A stretch of DNA of 64,000 bases from Anaerohalosphaeraceae bacterium (lineage in GTDB: Bacteria > Planctomycetota > Phycisphaerae > Sedimentisphaerales > Anaerohalosphaeraceae): contig JBBFLK010000009.1 in NCBI GenBank assembly GCA_037479115.1, positions 1 to 64,000 on the forward strand, written 5' to 3'. Of this stretch, positions 54,699 to 64,000 are shown in pieces. Position 1 is the stretch's first letter. Every line of letters begins with the position of its first letter. Under the pieces are notes generated by a model, which saw only the letters and a list, made by a program, of their open reading frames with translations, did not search any database and was not told where the DNA came from. The position numbers and the translations under genes are program-made.

Positions 54699-55949
54699 TC
54701 AACCAACATGATTCTTTCGAATTGCCTTCATCACAAACACAATACAAATCAGAGCCCCGAACATATAACTGCAGAAAAACGCATAAGCCCCGCCCATAAT
54801 CCCAAAGCGGGGAATCAGCAGAACAGAACAGACGCCGCTGACAACCGCCGTGCCGATATAGATAGGCATCTGCACAACAAACTGACGCGTGGCATTCAGC
54901 CCCCAGTTGGAGACGCTGAAAACAGCCAACACAGAACTGGCGACCGCCAGCATCACCAGAACATCGTTGTAGCGGGCATACTCCGCTGTAAACAGAAATG
55001 TCAGCAGGGGTTTCCCGACGAAGTAAACCCCCGCCACAAAAACCAGCCCCACCGCAAGCATCAGAACAATCAGCTGAACAAACAGACGGACAAAAGAGCG
55101 TATGCTTTCTTTAAAATATATCGACAGACGCGGCAGAGCTGCATTGCCGAGGGCCGAATGAATCATCGTATAAACCACCAGCAGCATCGACAAAGCGGTA
55201 AAATACCCGACGGCGTCGCGACCGAGGGTTTTATCCATCACCAGACGAGGAACATGCTGTGATATATTCATAACAGCTCCCACTACTGCCAGCGGAGACG
55301 CATACTTAAAAAGACTCCAAATCTTCGGCCAGTGCCATCGCGGCCGATACCCGCCGAATCCTTCCGGCTGATGAGCCGAAAGAACCCGTGCCGAGACCGG
55401 CATATCATAAAAACACAGCACACTCAGGCGGGCGAGAATAATCCCGCCGATTGCCAGCAGAAGATTCCGAGTCGGCCAATACAGCAGCAGGAACAAAAGC
55501 AGGGCGAGAACCCCTTCTGCAACCTGAGATCCGGTCGCTAGATTCAGCCGTTCATATTTTTGAAAATTGGACAGAAAATAAGCCCGGATTTCCGCTATGG
55601 CCTGGCTGATACCCATAAAACTGATAACCAGGGCCGTCTGAAGGGGATAAAACACAAAACCGATGACGGCTGAAATCACAACGGAAGCCAGCGAGGCCAA
55701 AAGCCGGACCGCTATGTAATCGCCGGTCTGATAGGCATTTCGAATATCCGTGATATTGACCGTGCACAGTTTCAGGCTGAAAAACGTGGCCACCGGAAGC
55801 GTAACGGCCTGGCCGATTCCCCAAAGTCCCACAGTTTCGACCGGCGACGTCTTCGCCAATATGGTCAGAAGCAGATAGCCGCAGAGGGCATAAAAGGAGT
55901 TTCCTGCAAACGCCCATAAAAAATTAATTTTCAAGGATGGACGATGCAT
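54699..55949 (-). CDS. Polysaccharide flippase (Wzx-like, MOP superfamily)
   Basis: The 416-residue product has about 12 hydrophobic helices. LKINFLWAFAGNSFYALCGY and YTMIHSALGNAALPRLSIYF resemble polysaccharide exporters of the PST/Wzx family. It should move lipid-linked repeat units across the inner membrane. It lies six bases from the polymerase gene and 11 bases from the glycosidase-like gene. Confidence 0.9.
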   Translation of the reverse strand: MHRPSLKINFLWAFAGNSFYALCGYLLLTILAKTSPVETVGLWGIGQAVTLPVATFFSLKLCTVNITDIRNAYQTGDYIAVRLLASLASVVISAVIGFVFYPLQTALVISFMGISQAIAEIRAYFLSNFQKYERLNLATGSQVAEGVLALLLFLLLYWPTRNLLLAIGGIILARLSVLCFYDMPVSARVLSAHQPEGFGGYRPRWHWPKIWSLFKYASPLAVVGAVMNISQHVPRLVMDKTLGRDAVGYFTALSMLLVVYTMIHSALGNAALPRLSIYFKESIRSFVRLFVQLIVLMLAVGLVFVAGVYFVGKPLLTFLFTAEYARYNDVLVMLAVASSVLAVFSVSNWGLNATRQFVVQMPIYIGTAVVSGVCSVLLIPRFGIMGGAYAFFCSYMFGALICIVFVMKAIRKNHVG

Positions 55950-55960
55950 AAACTCCGGTG

Positions 55961-57616
55961 CTAAGGTCTTTGAATTGCCGCATTGGCTGCCCGAACAGCC
56001 TGTTGATAATCCGCTCGGCTTCCCTCCAGAAGTTTTTCGGAAGAGGGAATATTCTCATCAACCAGCTGAGGAATTCGATATAGCCAATACCCATGGGCCC
56101 GCTGGGCCGACTTGACCAGATGGTCCCTCAATTCAGAACTTTTGTACGCCCGCAGAAGATACCCCGCCGCATAGAGTCCCCGAATATTATACTTCTGGAA
56201 ATACGCATCCAGATCATTGGGAATCCGATCCGCACCCCAAGGTTCTTGATAATATCCGTAAGTATCTGTCGTAAAAGAAATAACGGGGTAGGAATCCTCA
56301 CAAAGCCCTCTCATCAGCGCCTGCAGAACCCAATTCGTTTCCGTTAAAGCCGGATACACGCCAAACAGCAGGTTCGGATTTACCGCATGGATTTTCCTCC
56401 TCAGCTCGGTGGCCTTCGCCTGAACCTCCGAACTCAGATAAGCAAAATAATTTTCAAGCAGACCCCTTTGAGAAAGCCATTGTTTCCTCGCTTCCTTTTC
56501 GACAGGGGGAAGCGTTGAACCGGTGTACCCTTGCGTAAAAAGAAAAGAAGAGAAACAAAAATCACAAAAACAGGTGTTGTAGGAATACTGCTTGTGTTCT
56601 TCCGGCAGCTCTTCCGTTCGGTATTGCTCCATATCAATGAAAAAACCGTCAAAGGACAAAAGGGGGGATTCTACTGAAACCCTGGCAAGCCGATTCGCCA
56701 TATCCTCCGTCAAATATTGTTTCCAGAGTTTTGAATCCAGAGGACAGGGGAAAAGCCCTTCTGTCCCATCTGCAAAAACAACTTTGCGGCAGGCATTGCC
56801 CGCGGGCGGCTGCCATGGATAGAATGCAAAAATATGAAGTTCCGCCTGATTGCAAAGTCGAAACCACTCACGATAATAATTCAGGTGTTTGGAAGTTTCT
56901 GCAAAAGAACACCCATAAACAATCACAGTATTCAGGCCGAGAGATTTTGCCAGATTTACATACCGGGGGATTTTCGAAAGATTCCCTTGGGTTGAGGACA
57001 TAAAACCCCCGCGGATACCCTCCTTGAGAATCCAGTCCGTTGGATCCTTTTTTTCCTCCACCAAAGGAGACCCCGTACCGTTTCTAACCGAAGATGTCTG
57101 TGGGGAAGAGCTGGTATTTGAAGCGGCTGATGCAGAAGCGTCTTGTTTCTTTCCGGCACCGGCGGGTGAGGCGGAAGAAGAGGAAGAATCGGAAGAAGAA
57201 GAAGAAGATGATGATGATGATGATGATGAGACTGAAGAACCCGTACTGCCCGAGCTGTGTAAATTATTGTCATCAGCGGCGGATGCCGCCAGCGGACGGG
57301 ATGAGCTTTCGAGAACCTGAGCGGCTTCCGGCGAACGGATATAAAAAACATCCGATTCACTTTCGCTCCGGCCCAAAAGGGGCTCGACGGGTTCCGAAAC
57401 AGCCTCCGCAAAAACAGGAGTTTCAGGATTGAATTCCTCTGCAGACTCCATTGAGAGCGTCAAAGCAGACGGAGCCGCAGAAAAAGTCGGCTCTTCAGCC
57501 GCAACGGTTTTCTCCGGCACCGCTGCTTCCGGATGGAAATAGACATACCCCGCATAGCCCAAAAAAGCAGCAACCATCAAAACGGCTGCTATATCAATAA
57601 TTTTGTAAGTTTTCAT
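55961..57616 (-). CDS. Membrane-anchored glycoside-hydrolase-like protein with poly-Ser linker
   Basis: The 551-residue product has an N-terminal anchor helix (IIDIAAVLMVAAFLGYAGYV) and a low-complexity Ser-rich linker (about residues 120-150). After residue 195 comes a TIM-barrel-like domain: YVNLAKSLGLNTVIVYGCSF, LHIFAFYPWQPPAG, FDGFFIDMEQYRTEELPEEH, NTCFCDFCFSSFLF and NPNLLFGVYPALT. The acidic pair in FIDMEQYR is a plausible catalytic site, by likeness to families of putative glycosidases. A CxCxxC motif near residue 350 could bind metal. It may trim or release the polysaccharide. GAGGTGAGG precedes the ATG. Confidence 0.8.
   Translation of the reverse strand: MKTYKIIDIAAVLMVAAFLGYAGYVYFHPEAAVPEKTVAAEEPTFSAAPSALTLSMESAEEFNPETPVFAEAVSEPVEPLLGRSESESDVFYIRSPEAAQVLESSSRPLAASAADDNNLHSSGSTGSSVSSSSSSSSSSSSSDSSSSSASPAGAGKKQDASASAASNTSSSPQTSSVRNGTGSPLVEEKKDPTDWILKEGIRGGFMSSTQGNLSKIPRYVNLAKSLGLNTVIVYGCSFAETSKHLNYYREWFRLCNQAELHIFAFYPWQPPAGNACRKVVFADGTEGLFPCPLDSKLWKQYLTEDMANRLARVSVESPLLSFDGFFIDMEQYRTEELPEEHKQYSYNTCFCDFCFSSFLFTQGYTGSTLPPVEKEARKQWLSQRGLLENYFAYLSSEVQAKATELRRKIHAVNPNLLFGVYPALTETNWVLQALMRGLCEDSYPVISFTTDTYGYYQEPWGADRIPNDLDAYFQKYNIRGLYAAGYLLRAYKSSELRDHLVKSAQRAHGYWLYRIPQLVDENIPSSEKLLEGSRADYQQAVRAANAAIQRP
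57171..57232. repeat. Trinucleotide microsatellite in coding sequence
   Basis: Runs of GAA/GAG and then six or more GAT units on the plus strand encode the serine run of the glycosidase-like protein on the minus strand. Length changes by units would stay in frame. Confidence 0.8.
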
Positions 57617-57630
57617 ATCGGCCTCACCTC

Positions 57631-57693
57631 AAAAAATGTGCCGCAAATCTTTCCACACTTAAAATATACGTAATATTCCCCCCTCGCGGCACA
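57631..57693 (-). terminator. Possible terminator or attenuator before the glycosidase-like gene
   Basis: On the minus strand TGTGCCGC (57686-57693) pairs with GCGGCACA (57637-57644) around a 41-base loop with a small inner AATAT/ATATT hairpin, followed by TTTTTT (57631-57636). It ends 14 bases before the next start codon. Confidence 0.45.
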
Positions 57694-57758
57694 CCGGCCA
57701 ATCAACAAATCCGTAGAAATACCGAGTCCGATAATCTCTTCTTCTTGTGTCCGCTTTT

Positions 57759-59072
57759 TCAGGCCTTGACGATTTTGCTGCGGCCGGATTTGACCGCGGC
57801 CGTGGCGTTGCGGGTATCCACGACCAGCTTGGCGTGTTTGACAATCCACGCATAATCATAGCAGCTGTGGTTGGTGGAAATCAGCACGCAGTCATACGAA
57901 CGGAGCATCGCCGCTGACAGCGGCCGGCTGGTCATCTTCAAATCATATTCCCGCATCTTGTGGGTTTTCGGTACATACGGGTCGTTATAGTCCACTTTCG
58001 CCCCCCGCTCCTGCAGCAGTTCAATCAGCTCCAGCGAAGGTGATTCCCGCACATCATCGATATCCGGCTTATAGGCCAGCCCGAGTACGAGGATTTTGGA
58101 GCCCTTTAAGCTCTTCTTTCGCTCGTTGAGGGCCTCCATCACCTTGTGAACGACATAATGGGGCATACCCGTATTAATCTCACCGGCCAATTCGATAAAC
58201 CGCGTGGCCATCCCGTACTGGCGGGCCTTCCAGGTCAGATAGAACGGGTCTATCGGGATGCAGTGGCCGCCCAGCCCGGGCCCGGGATAAAACGGATGAT
58301 AGCCGAACGGCTTGGTGCTGGCCGCTCGGATAACCTCCCAGACGTCGATGCCCATCCGGTCGAAAACCATCTTCAGTTCGTTGACCATCGCAATATTGAT
58401 GCACCGATAGACATTCTCGAGAATCTTGGTCGCCTCCGCCGCCTCCACCGAGGAAACCGGCACCATTTTCTGAATAGCCAGCGAATACAATTGGTACGCC
58501 AGCTGCCGGCACTTCGGGGTCAGCCCGCCGACGACTTTGGGAATCGTGCGGGTGGTGTACTGTTTGTTGCCCGGGTCCTCCCGTTCGGGCGAAAAGGCCA
58601 GATAGAAATCCTTACCCGCTTTCAGACCCGTGGCCTCCAGAATCGGCTTCATCAGTTCCCGCGTCGTACCCGGATAGGTCGTGCTTTCCAGAGAAATCAG
58701 ATGGCCTTTTCGCAGATATTTTGCAATGGTGCGGCAGCTGCCTTCGACATACTGCATGTCCGGCTCGCGGTTGGGCGTCAGCGGCGTCGGCACGCAAATC
58801 AGAACCGCGTCGGCCTTGCGAATCTGGGACATATCCGATGTGGCGGTGAATTTTCCGCTTTTGACCATCTTGCGGACAACTTCGTGCGGGACATTTTTAA
58901 TAATGCTTCGGCCGGAATTGAGAATCTTGACTTTCTTGTCGTCAATATCAAATCCGAGCACCCTCACGCCCGCCAACGCAAATTCCCGAGCCAAAGGCAG
59001 TCCCACATAGCCCAAGCCAAGAACGCCAACCACAACCTTTTTACTCGCAATTTTTTTCTCGAGATTGTCCAT
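57759..59072 (-). CDS. UDP-sugar 6-dehydrogenase (UDP-GlcNAc/UDP-ManNAc dehydrogenase type)
   Basis: The 437-residue product shows the NAD-binding GVLGLGYVGLPLAREFALAG, ESTTYPGTTREL, the catalytic Cys in GPGLGGHCIPIDPFYLTWKA, and the C-terminal domain starting KILVLGLAYKPDIDDVRESP. The GHCIPIDPFYL version of the active site is that of WbpA/WecC-type enzymes acting on N-acetylated sugars rather than UDP-glucose. It would supply a uronic acid. The ATG at 59072 has GAGGAAGG at good spacing; the ATG at 59078 is too close to it. Confidence 0.93.
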   Translation of the reverse strand: MDNLEKKIASKKVVVGVLGLGYVGLPLAREFALAGVRVLGFDIDDKKVKILNSGRSIIKNVPHEVVRKMVKSGKFTATSDMSQIRKADAVLICVPTPLTPNREPDMQYVEGSCRTIAKYLRKGHLISLESTTYPGTTRELMKPILEATGLKAGKDFYLAFSPEREDPGNKQYTTRTIPKVVGGLTPKCRQLAYQLYSLAIQKMVPVSSVEAAEATKILENVYRCINIAMVNELKMVFDRMGIDVWEVIRAASTKPFGYHPFYPGPGLGGHCIPIDPFYLTWKARQYGMATRFIELAGEINTGMPHYVVHKVMEALNERKKSLKGSKILVLGLAYKPDIDDVRESPSLELIELLQERGAKVDYNDPYVPKTHKMREYDLKMTSRPLSAAMLRSYDCVLISTNHSCYDYAWIVKHAKLVVDTRNATAAVKSGRSKIVKA

Positions 59073-59100
59073 ATTCATCCTTCCTCATTGAACCTTATTG

Positions 59101-59133
59101 CAAACACCACTGCGGGTCATACGGGTTGCCGCA
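59101..59133. repeat. Direct repeat copy 1: remnant of a dockerin gene end
   Basis: These 33 bases match 59982-60014 at 32 of 33 positions. Read on the minus strand they encode CGNPYDPQWCL followed by Gln and a stop, the tail of a dockerin-type secreted protein, directly after the MNT stop codon with no gene body in front. Confidence 0.85.
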
Positions 59134-59145
59134 ATGGGCGTTTTT

Positions 59146-59463
59146 TCAGCCGTATACTACCTCTCCGTCACGGGCATAATCGGCAATAAGTGATTTCCCG
59201 GATTGCCACTCCTGCGGAGTCATCGCTACCGCTTCAATCGGTTTAAATACCTTATAAATTGCGGAAGACAATAATTCGATTCGCTCCCAGTATCCCTTTC
59301 CCTCAAAATCCTCCGAAATAACCACCAAATCAATATCACTGTCTTCCCGCTGCCGTCCGGACGCATAGGATCCGAACAAAATAATTTTTTGGGGTTTTAT
59401 TCCGACCTCCTGCAGGGCTTTTTGAAAATCAGAAATGACGGCTAAAACTGCTTTTTTATCCAT
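59146..59463 (-). CDS. MNT-type nucleotidyltransferase domain protein (HEPN/MNT pair)
   Basis: The 105-residue product has the minimal nucleotidyltransferase motif ILFGSYASGRQREDSDIDLV, with the GS and DxD residues intact. In HEPN/MNT pairs the MNT protein acts as antitoxin, in some systems by AMPylating the HEPN protein. It overlaps the HEPN gene by 22 bases. After its TGA the same frame reads KNAHCGNPYDPQWCLQ, a dockerin remnant. Confidence 0.92.
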   Translation of the reverse strand: MDKKAVLAVISDFQKALQEVGIKPQKIILFGSYASGRQREDSDIDLVVISEDFEGKGYWERIELLSSAIYKVFKPIEAVAMTPQEWQSGKSLIADYARDGEVVYG

Positions 59464-59822
59464 TGGAGAATTTCCTTAGCCTGAATAATCAACTGCTTCG
59501 AGATCGCCTCCGTATAATGGATTTGCAATTGTTCAATATCTTCGGGGTACCTTGTCGCAATATGGGCTTCATTAAGCCGAGCAATAATTGTCCCTGTTTT
59601 CTCTTCTGGTTTGATTCCCATCTTATCCAGCAAATAAATCAGATTATGCGTTTTGGGCGGAATCTCTCGCAGCTTCGCCTGGTAAAGGCCTTTCAGTGCC
59701 TTTTCAAGAGACAGATGGCACAGAAAAACCGCGTAAAAATATCTCCCGCCGCTGTGCATAAACTCTGCGGTTTCCATATCATAGTCAGCCTGTTTCATCC
59801 ATTCCACGGCTTTTTTGTCCAT
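59442..59822 (-). CDS. HEPN-domain protein (HEPN/MNT pair)
   Basis: The 126-residue all-helical product has the HEPN core (WMKQADYDMETAEFMHSGGR, LCHLSLEKALKGLYQ, KTHNLIYLLDKMG, ARLNEAHIATRYPEDIEQLQ). HEPN proteins are RNases or nucleotide-binding partners. An RLNEAH string fits the RX4-6H RNase pattern but lies in the region where this family usually has Tyr before ARYP, so toxin activity is unsure. It comes first in the pair, and the MNT start lies inside its 3' end. Confidence 0.9.
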   Translation of the reverse strand: MDKKAVEWMKQADYDMETAEFMHSGGRYFYAVFLCHLSLEKALKGLYQAKLREIPPKTHNLIYLLDKMGIKPEEKTGTIIARLNEAHIATRYPEDIEQLQIHYTEAISKQLIIQAKEILQWIKKQF

Positions 59823-59969
59823 CTTTCGCCGTTTTTCCTATCTCGTTTTCCAATCAGCCTCAATGACCAAACCGTTTCCCGTGCAAGAACCCTATAACCA
59901 ACGGTCTATTGTTTTTTCAAATCGGATTGACCGCTTTCGGTCCTGAAAGGTTTTCACATTTCCTCTGCC

Positions 59970-61349
59970 TTAAAAATGATTCAAACACCACTGCGGGTCA
60001 TACGGATTGCCGCAGCGGAGCCATTGGCTCGCCAGCACGGAGAAATCAGACAGACCTACAAAGCAGTCTCCATCCAAATCCGCCGTCAGTGCCCTTTCAC
60101 ACTGAAAAATGGTAAACGCCGCATCGCTCATATCCGTTTTCAACGGGTCAGCCGAATCACTGATGCGAATCCAGCATTCCGTCGAATCCGCATCCGGCAG
60201 GGGTTTCCAAAGGAAATCGCCCGTATTGGGAACGCCGGGAGTAATCAGATTCCAGGTGTTTCCATTATCCGTCGAATAGACAATCTTGATATAGTCCGGC
60301 GAAGGCCCTTCGGTCTGCCAGCGGATAGGGACTTCTGTGCCTGCCAAAAACATCTCCCCGCCGTTTGGAGAAAGAATCGTCAGAACCGTCGGCACCGGCA
60401 CATCAGCATAAAAAAGGTCATCTCCGCTTCGCCAGATTATCCGGCTGCCCCAGACGACGGGGCGCAGCTGTGGACCCGACCGCGTATCCACCTCCAGAAA
60501 AGCCCCGGTCGCCAGATTGCAGGCATAGATATCCGAATTGGCAGAGCCGTTTCGATAGTCCTCCCAGACAACCATCGAACCCTGAATAACCGGCAGAATC
60601 TGGTCACCGGCCGCCTGACAAACGGCGAATTCCGGTCCATCCGGAAGCCGGCGGGCATACAAATCCACACCGGTTTCATTCTTGTTTCGCTCATCCTGCC
60701 AGACAACAAGCCCCCCGCTGACGGAGGGACGAAATTGAAGTGCAGACTGCGTACAGACGGCCGTCTCCTGGCCGGTCTGAAGATTTTTGGCATAAATATC
60801 CCAGTTGCCGCTGTTGCGCAGGTCCACCCAAACTACCCACGGTCCGTCAATCGCCGGATACCCTTCAAACGCCGAACCGTTGGAAATCACAAACTCCTCG
60901 CCGGTTTCCAGATTGTATCCGTACACATCCCAATTGCCGGCTCGATAGTCCTGCCAGACCACAATCGAACCGCTCACGCGGGGATTCATTTGAGCGGCAC
61001 TGTTTGTGCAAATCGCAAACTCCTGACGAGTCCGCAAATCAAAACCGTAAATGTCATAATTGCCGCTGCGCATATCCTGCCAGACGACAATCGGACCGCT
61101 GACGGAGGGCGCCGACTGCTCCTGAAGAGCCGTACAAATCACCAGCTCATTCGGCTCAGAAAAATGGAAGCCGTAAATATCCATGTTCAGCATCCCGCTG
61201 CGTTCGTCCTGCCAGACAACCACCGGTCCGTCAATCGCCGGATAATCCTGAACTCCGCCGGCCGTACACAAAGGAAACCTTGTCAAATCCGCTGCTGCCG
61301 ATACTGCCAACATTCCTACCCCTACCACCGCCATCCAAAACCGCTTCAT
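59970..61349 (-). CDS. Secreted beta-propeller protein with dockerin-like tail
   Basis: The 459-residue product has a signal peptide (FWMAVVGVGMLAVSAAADLT). About six repeats of the form SGxIVVWQDxRxGNxDIYGxxLxTG form a TolB/BNR-like propeller. A domain starting SPNGGEMFLAGTEVPIRW, of the Ig-like type common before dockerins, follows. The tail LTADLDGDCFVGLSDFSVLA resembles a dockerin repeat and ends CGNPYDPQWCLNHF. The ATG at 61349 follows AAAGGAGG; the frame extends 23 codons further without a site. Its role in the polysaccharide locus is unknown. Confidence 0.9.
   Translation of the reverse strand: MKRFWMAVVGVGMLAVSAAADLTRFPLCTAGGVQDYPAIDGPVVVWQDERSGMLNMDIYGFHFSEPNELVICTALQEQSAPSVSGPIVVWQDMRSGNYDIYGFDLRTRQEFAICTNSAAQMNPRVSGSIVVWQDYRAGNWDVYGYNLETGEEFVISNGSAFEGYPAIDGPWVVWVDLRNSGNWDIYAKNLQTGQETAVCTQSALQFRPSVSGGLVVWQDERNKNETGVDLYARRLPDGPEFAVCQAAGDQILPVIQGSMVVWEDYRNGSANSDIYACNLATGAFLEVDTRSGPQLRPVVWGSRIIWRSGDDLFYADVPVPTVLTILSPNGGEMFLAGTEVPIRWQTEGPSPDYIKIVYSTDNGNTWNLITPGVPNTGDFLWKPLPDADSTECWIRISDSADPLKTDMSDAAFTIFQCERALTADLDGDCFVGLSDFSVLASQWLRCGNPYDPQWCLNHF
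59982..60014. repeat. Direct repeat copy 2: end of the beta-propeller gene
   Basis: These 33 bases encode CGNPYDPQWCL near the end of the propeller protein and match 59101-59133 except for one base. The two copies bracket the HEPN/MNT pair. Confidence 0.85.
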
Positions 61350-61453
61350 CACGACCTCCTTTCTTTTGAAATCCTTCCTAAAAGCCCTTCGTGAGCAACC
61401 AAGCAACAGCTTCAGCAAATCACCGGGGCATTACACACCCTGCGGAAGAAATT

Positions 61454-62554
61454 TCAGCTGTAAAACGCAAGAATAGTCTGGACAACATATTCTTTCATCT
61501 CATCTGTCAGTTCCGGATAAATCGGCAGGGCCAGGACCTCTTTGGCGGCCTTTTCGGCCTCGGGGCAGTCCCCCTCACGGCCGCCCAGATAGGCAAAGCA
61601 TTCCTGCAGATGCAGCGGCACCGGATAATAAATCTCGCAGCCGATCTGCTTTTCCTTCAGATAAGCAACCAGCTCATCCCGCCGCGGCACCCGGATGACA
61701 TACTGATTGAAAATGGAAACACAATCCTCTGAAATAACCGGTGTGCGGACGGGGCTCCCTTGGAAACGTTTGGTGTAATACGCCGCATTCATCCGCCGGG
61801 CCTGCGACCACTGGTTCAGATACGGCAGTTTGACCAGCAGGGCCGCCGCCTGAATCGGGTCCAGCCGGAAATTGCCGCCGACGTATTTGTGATAATATTT
61901 GGGCTGGCTGCCGTGATTGCGCAGAATCATCAGACGCTGGTACAGGGCCTCGTCGTTGGTGACAACCATCCCGCCGTCGCCGATGCCGCCCAGATTCTTG
62001 CTCGGAAAGAAGGAAAAGCAGCCGCAGGTGCCGAGACTGCCCGCCCGCCGTCCTTTGTAGGTTGCGGAAATCGCCTGAGCCGCATCTTCAATCACCGCCA
62101 GCCGGTGCCGCTCGGCAATCTGCAGAATCGGGTCCATATCCGCCATCTGCCCAAAGAGATGCACCGGCATAACGGCTTTGGTGCGGGAGGTAATCGCCCG
62201 CTCAATCAAGGCCGGATTGATGTTGAAGGTAACCGGGTCAATATCGACAAAAACGGGCTTGGCGCCGACCCGGGCGATGCAGCCGGCCGTTGCAAAAAAG
62301 GTAAAGGGAGTGGTGATAACCTCATCCCCCGGACCGATTTCCAGACTCATCAGACTGTTTAAGATGGCATCCGTGCCGCTGGAAACCCCTACGGCATATC
62401 GGCAGCCGCACAGCTGAGCAATCTCTTTTTCGAGCTGCTCTACCTTCGGGCCGCCGATACAGACCTGCGAATCGAGCACTTCATTAATCTGAGCCAGCAC
62501 CTGCTGGCGAATTGTGCGGTACTGGGCTTTTAAATCCAGCAAAGGAACCTGCAT
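61454..62554 (-). CDS. DegT/DnrJ/EryC1 sugar aminotransferase
   Basis: The 366-residue PLP enzyme begins QVPLLDLKAQYRTIRQQVLA. VGVSSGTDAILNSLMSLEIG binds the cofactor phosphate, DAAQAISATYKGRRAGSLGT and the Schiff-base Lys in FFPSKNLGGIGDGGMVVT follow. It transaminates a keto nucleotide sugar. The ATG at 62554 has GAGGTG upstream; a start six codons earlier also exists. It lies 14 bases after fcl. Its substrate could be a 4-keto product of Gmd or of another dehydratase outside the window. Confidence 0.94.
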   Translation of the reverse strand: MQVPLLDLKAQYRTIRQQVLAQINEVLDSQVCIGGPKVEQLEKEIAQLCGCRYAVGVSSGTDAILNSLMSLEIGPGDEVITTPFTFFATAGCIARVGAKPVFVDIDPVTFNINPALIERAITSRTKAVMPVHLFGQMADMDPILQIAERHRLAVIEDAAQAISATYKGRRAGSLGTCGCFSFFPSKNLGGIGDGGMVVTNDEALYQRLMILRNHGSQPKYYHKYVGGNFRLDPIQAAALLVKLPYLNQWSQARRMNAAYYTKRFQGSPVRTPVISEDCVSIFNQYVIRVPRRDELVAYLKEKQIGCEIYYPVPLHLQECFAYLGGREGDCPEAEKAAKEVLALPIYPELTDEMKEYVVQTILAFYS

Positions 62555-62568
62555 GTTCACCTCAAGCT

Positions 62569-64000
<1,432 letters not shown>

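Noticed and set aside
58146-59189. 347-residue plus-strand frame
   Set aside because: Antisense to the UDP-sugar dehydrogenase, which has all active-site motifs.
59976-61394. 472-residue plus-strand frame
   Set aside because: Antisense to the repetitive propeller gene; its apparent repeats only mirror that gene.

Overview
The window looks like a chromosomal piece of a planctomycete, probably of the Phycisphaerae/Sedimentisphaerales type. This is an inference from three things: several secreted proteins ending in the short dockerin-like tail common in that group (DxDGDxxVxxxDLxxLAxxWL), a prepilin-like secreted protein, and a Vibrio TonB2-like energy cassette in a mostly GC-rich background. 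No rRNA gene is present, so the placement is not firm.

Region 1 (1-5920) is a complete type II-C CRISPR-Cas locus. The array has 19 identical 36-base repeats and 18 spacers, 15 of them different, and runs off the left edge. cas2, cas1 and a 1053-residue cas9 lie on the minus strand. A tracrRNA gene lies upstream of cas9 and is read the other way. Every repeat contains TTGACA and TACACT 16 bases apart, so each spacer appears to have its own promoter.

Region 2 (6043-14886, plus strand) is housekeeping: priA, argJ, a K+-dependent membrane pyrophosphatase (hppA), rsfS and argS. argS carries an AT-rich mosaic block.

Region 3 (14899-22075) is a metal-uptake locus. nikR is divergent from a run of a secreted OB-fold/dockerin protein, a prepilin-like protein, a cluster A-1 type metal ABC transporter (lipoprotein, ATPase, permease), an OprB-type porin and a NikMN fusion.

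Region 4 (22090-36790, minus strand) is an outer-membrane uptake island. In transcription order it encodes a secreted repeat protein with a dockerin tail, a TPR protein, a TonB-dependent receptor, a DUF3450 protein, a TtpC-like ExbB fused to CBS-like domains, ExbB, ExbD, TonB, a TPR protein and two Sel1-repeat proteins.

Region 5 (37134-39852) holds tRNA-Ser(CGA), hisH, hisF and a KamA-family radical SAM gene.

Region 6 (39960-64000, minus strand) is a surface-polysaccharide locus: gmd (cut by the window edge), fcl, a DegT aminotransferase, a nucleotide-sugar dehydrogenase, flippase, polymerase, three GT4 and one GT2 glycosyltransferases, two acetyltransferases and a WecA-like initiating transferase. 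A GNAT-GNAT-ATP-grasp fusion and an acyl-CoA dehydrogenase/thiolase pair sit among them. Two small cassettes interrupt it: a frameshifted four-helix-bundle gene bracketed by inverted repeats, and a HEPN/MNT pair bracketed by a 33-base direct repeat derived from a dockerin tail.
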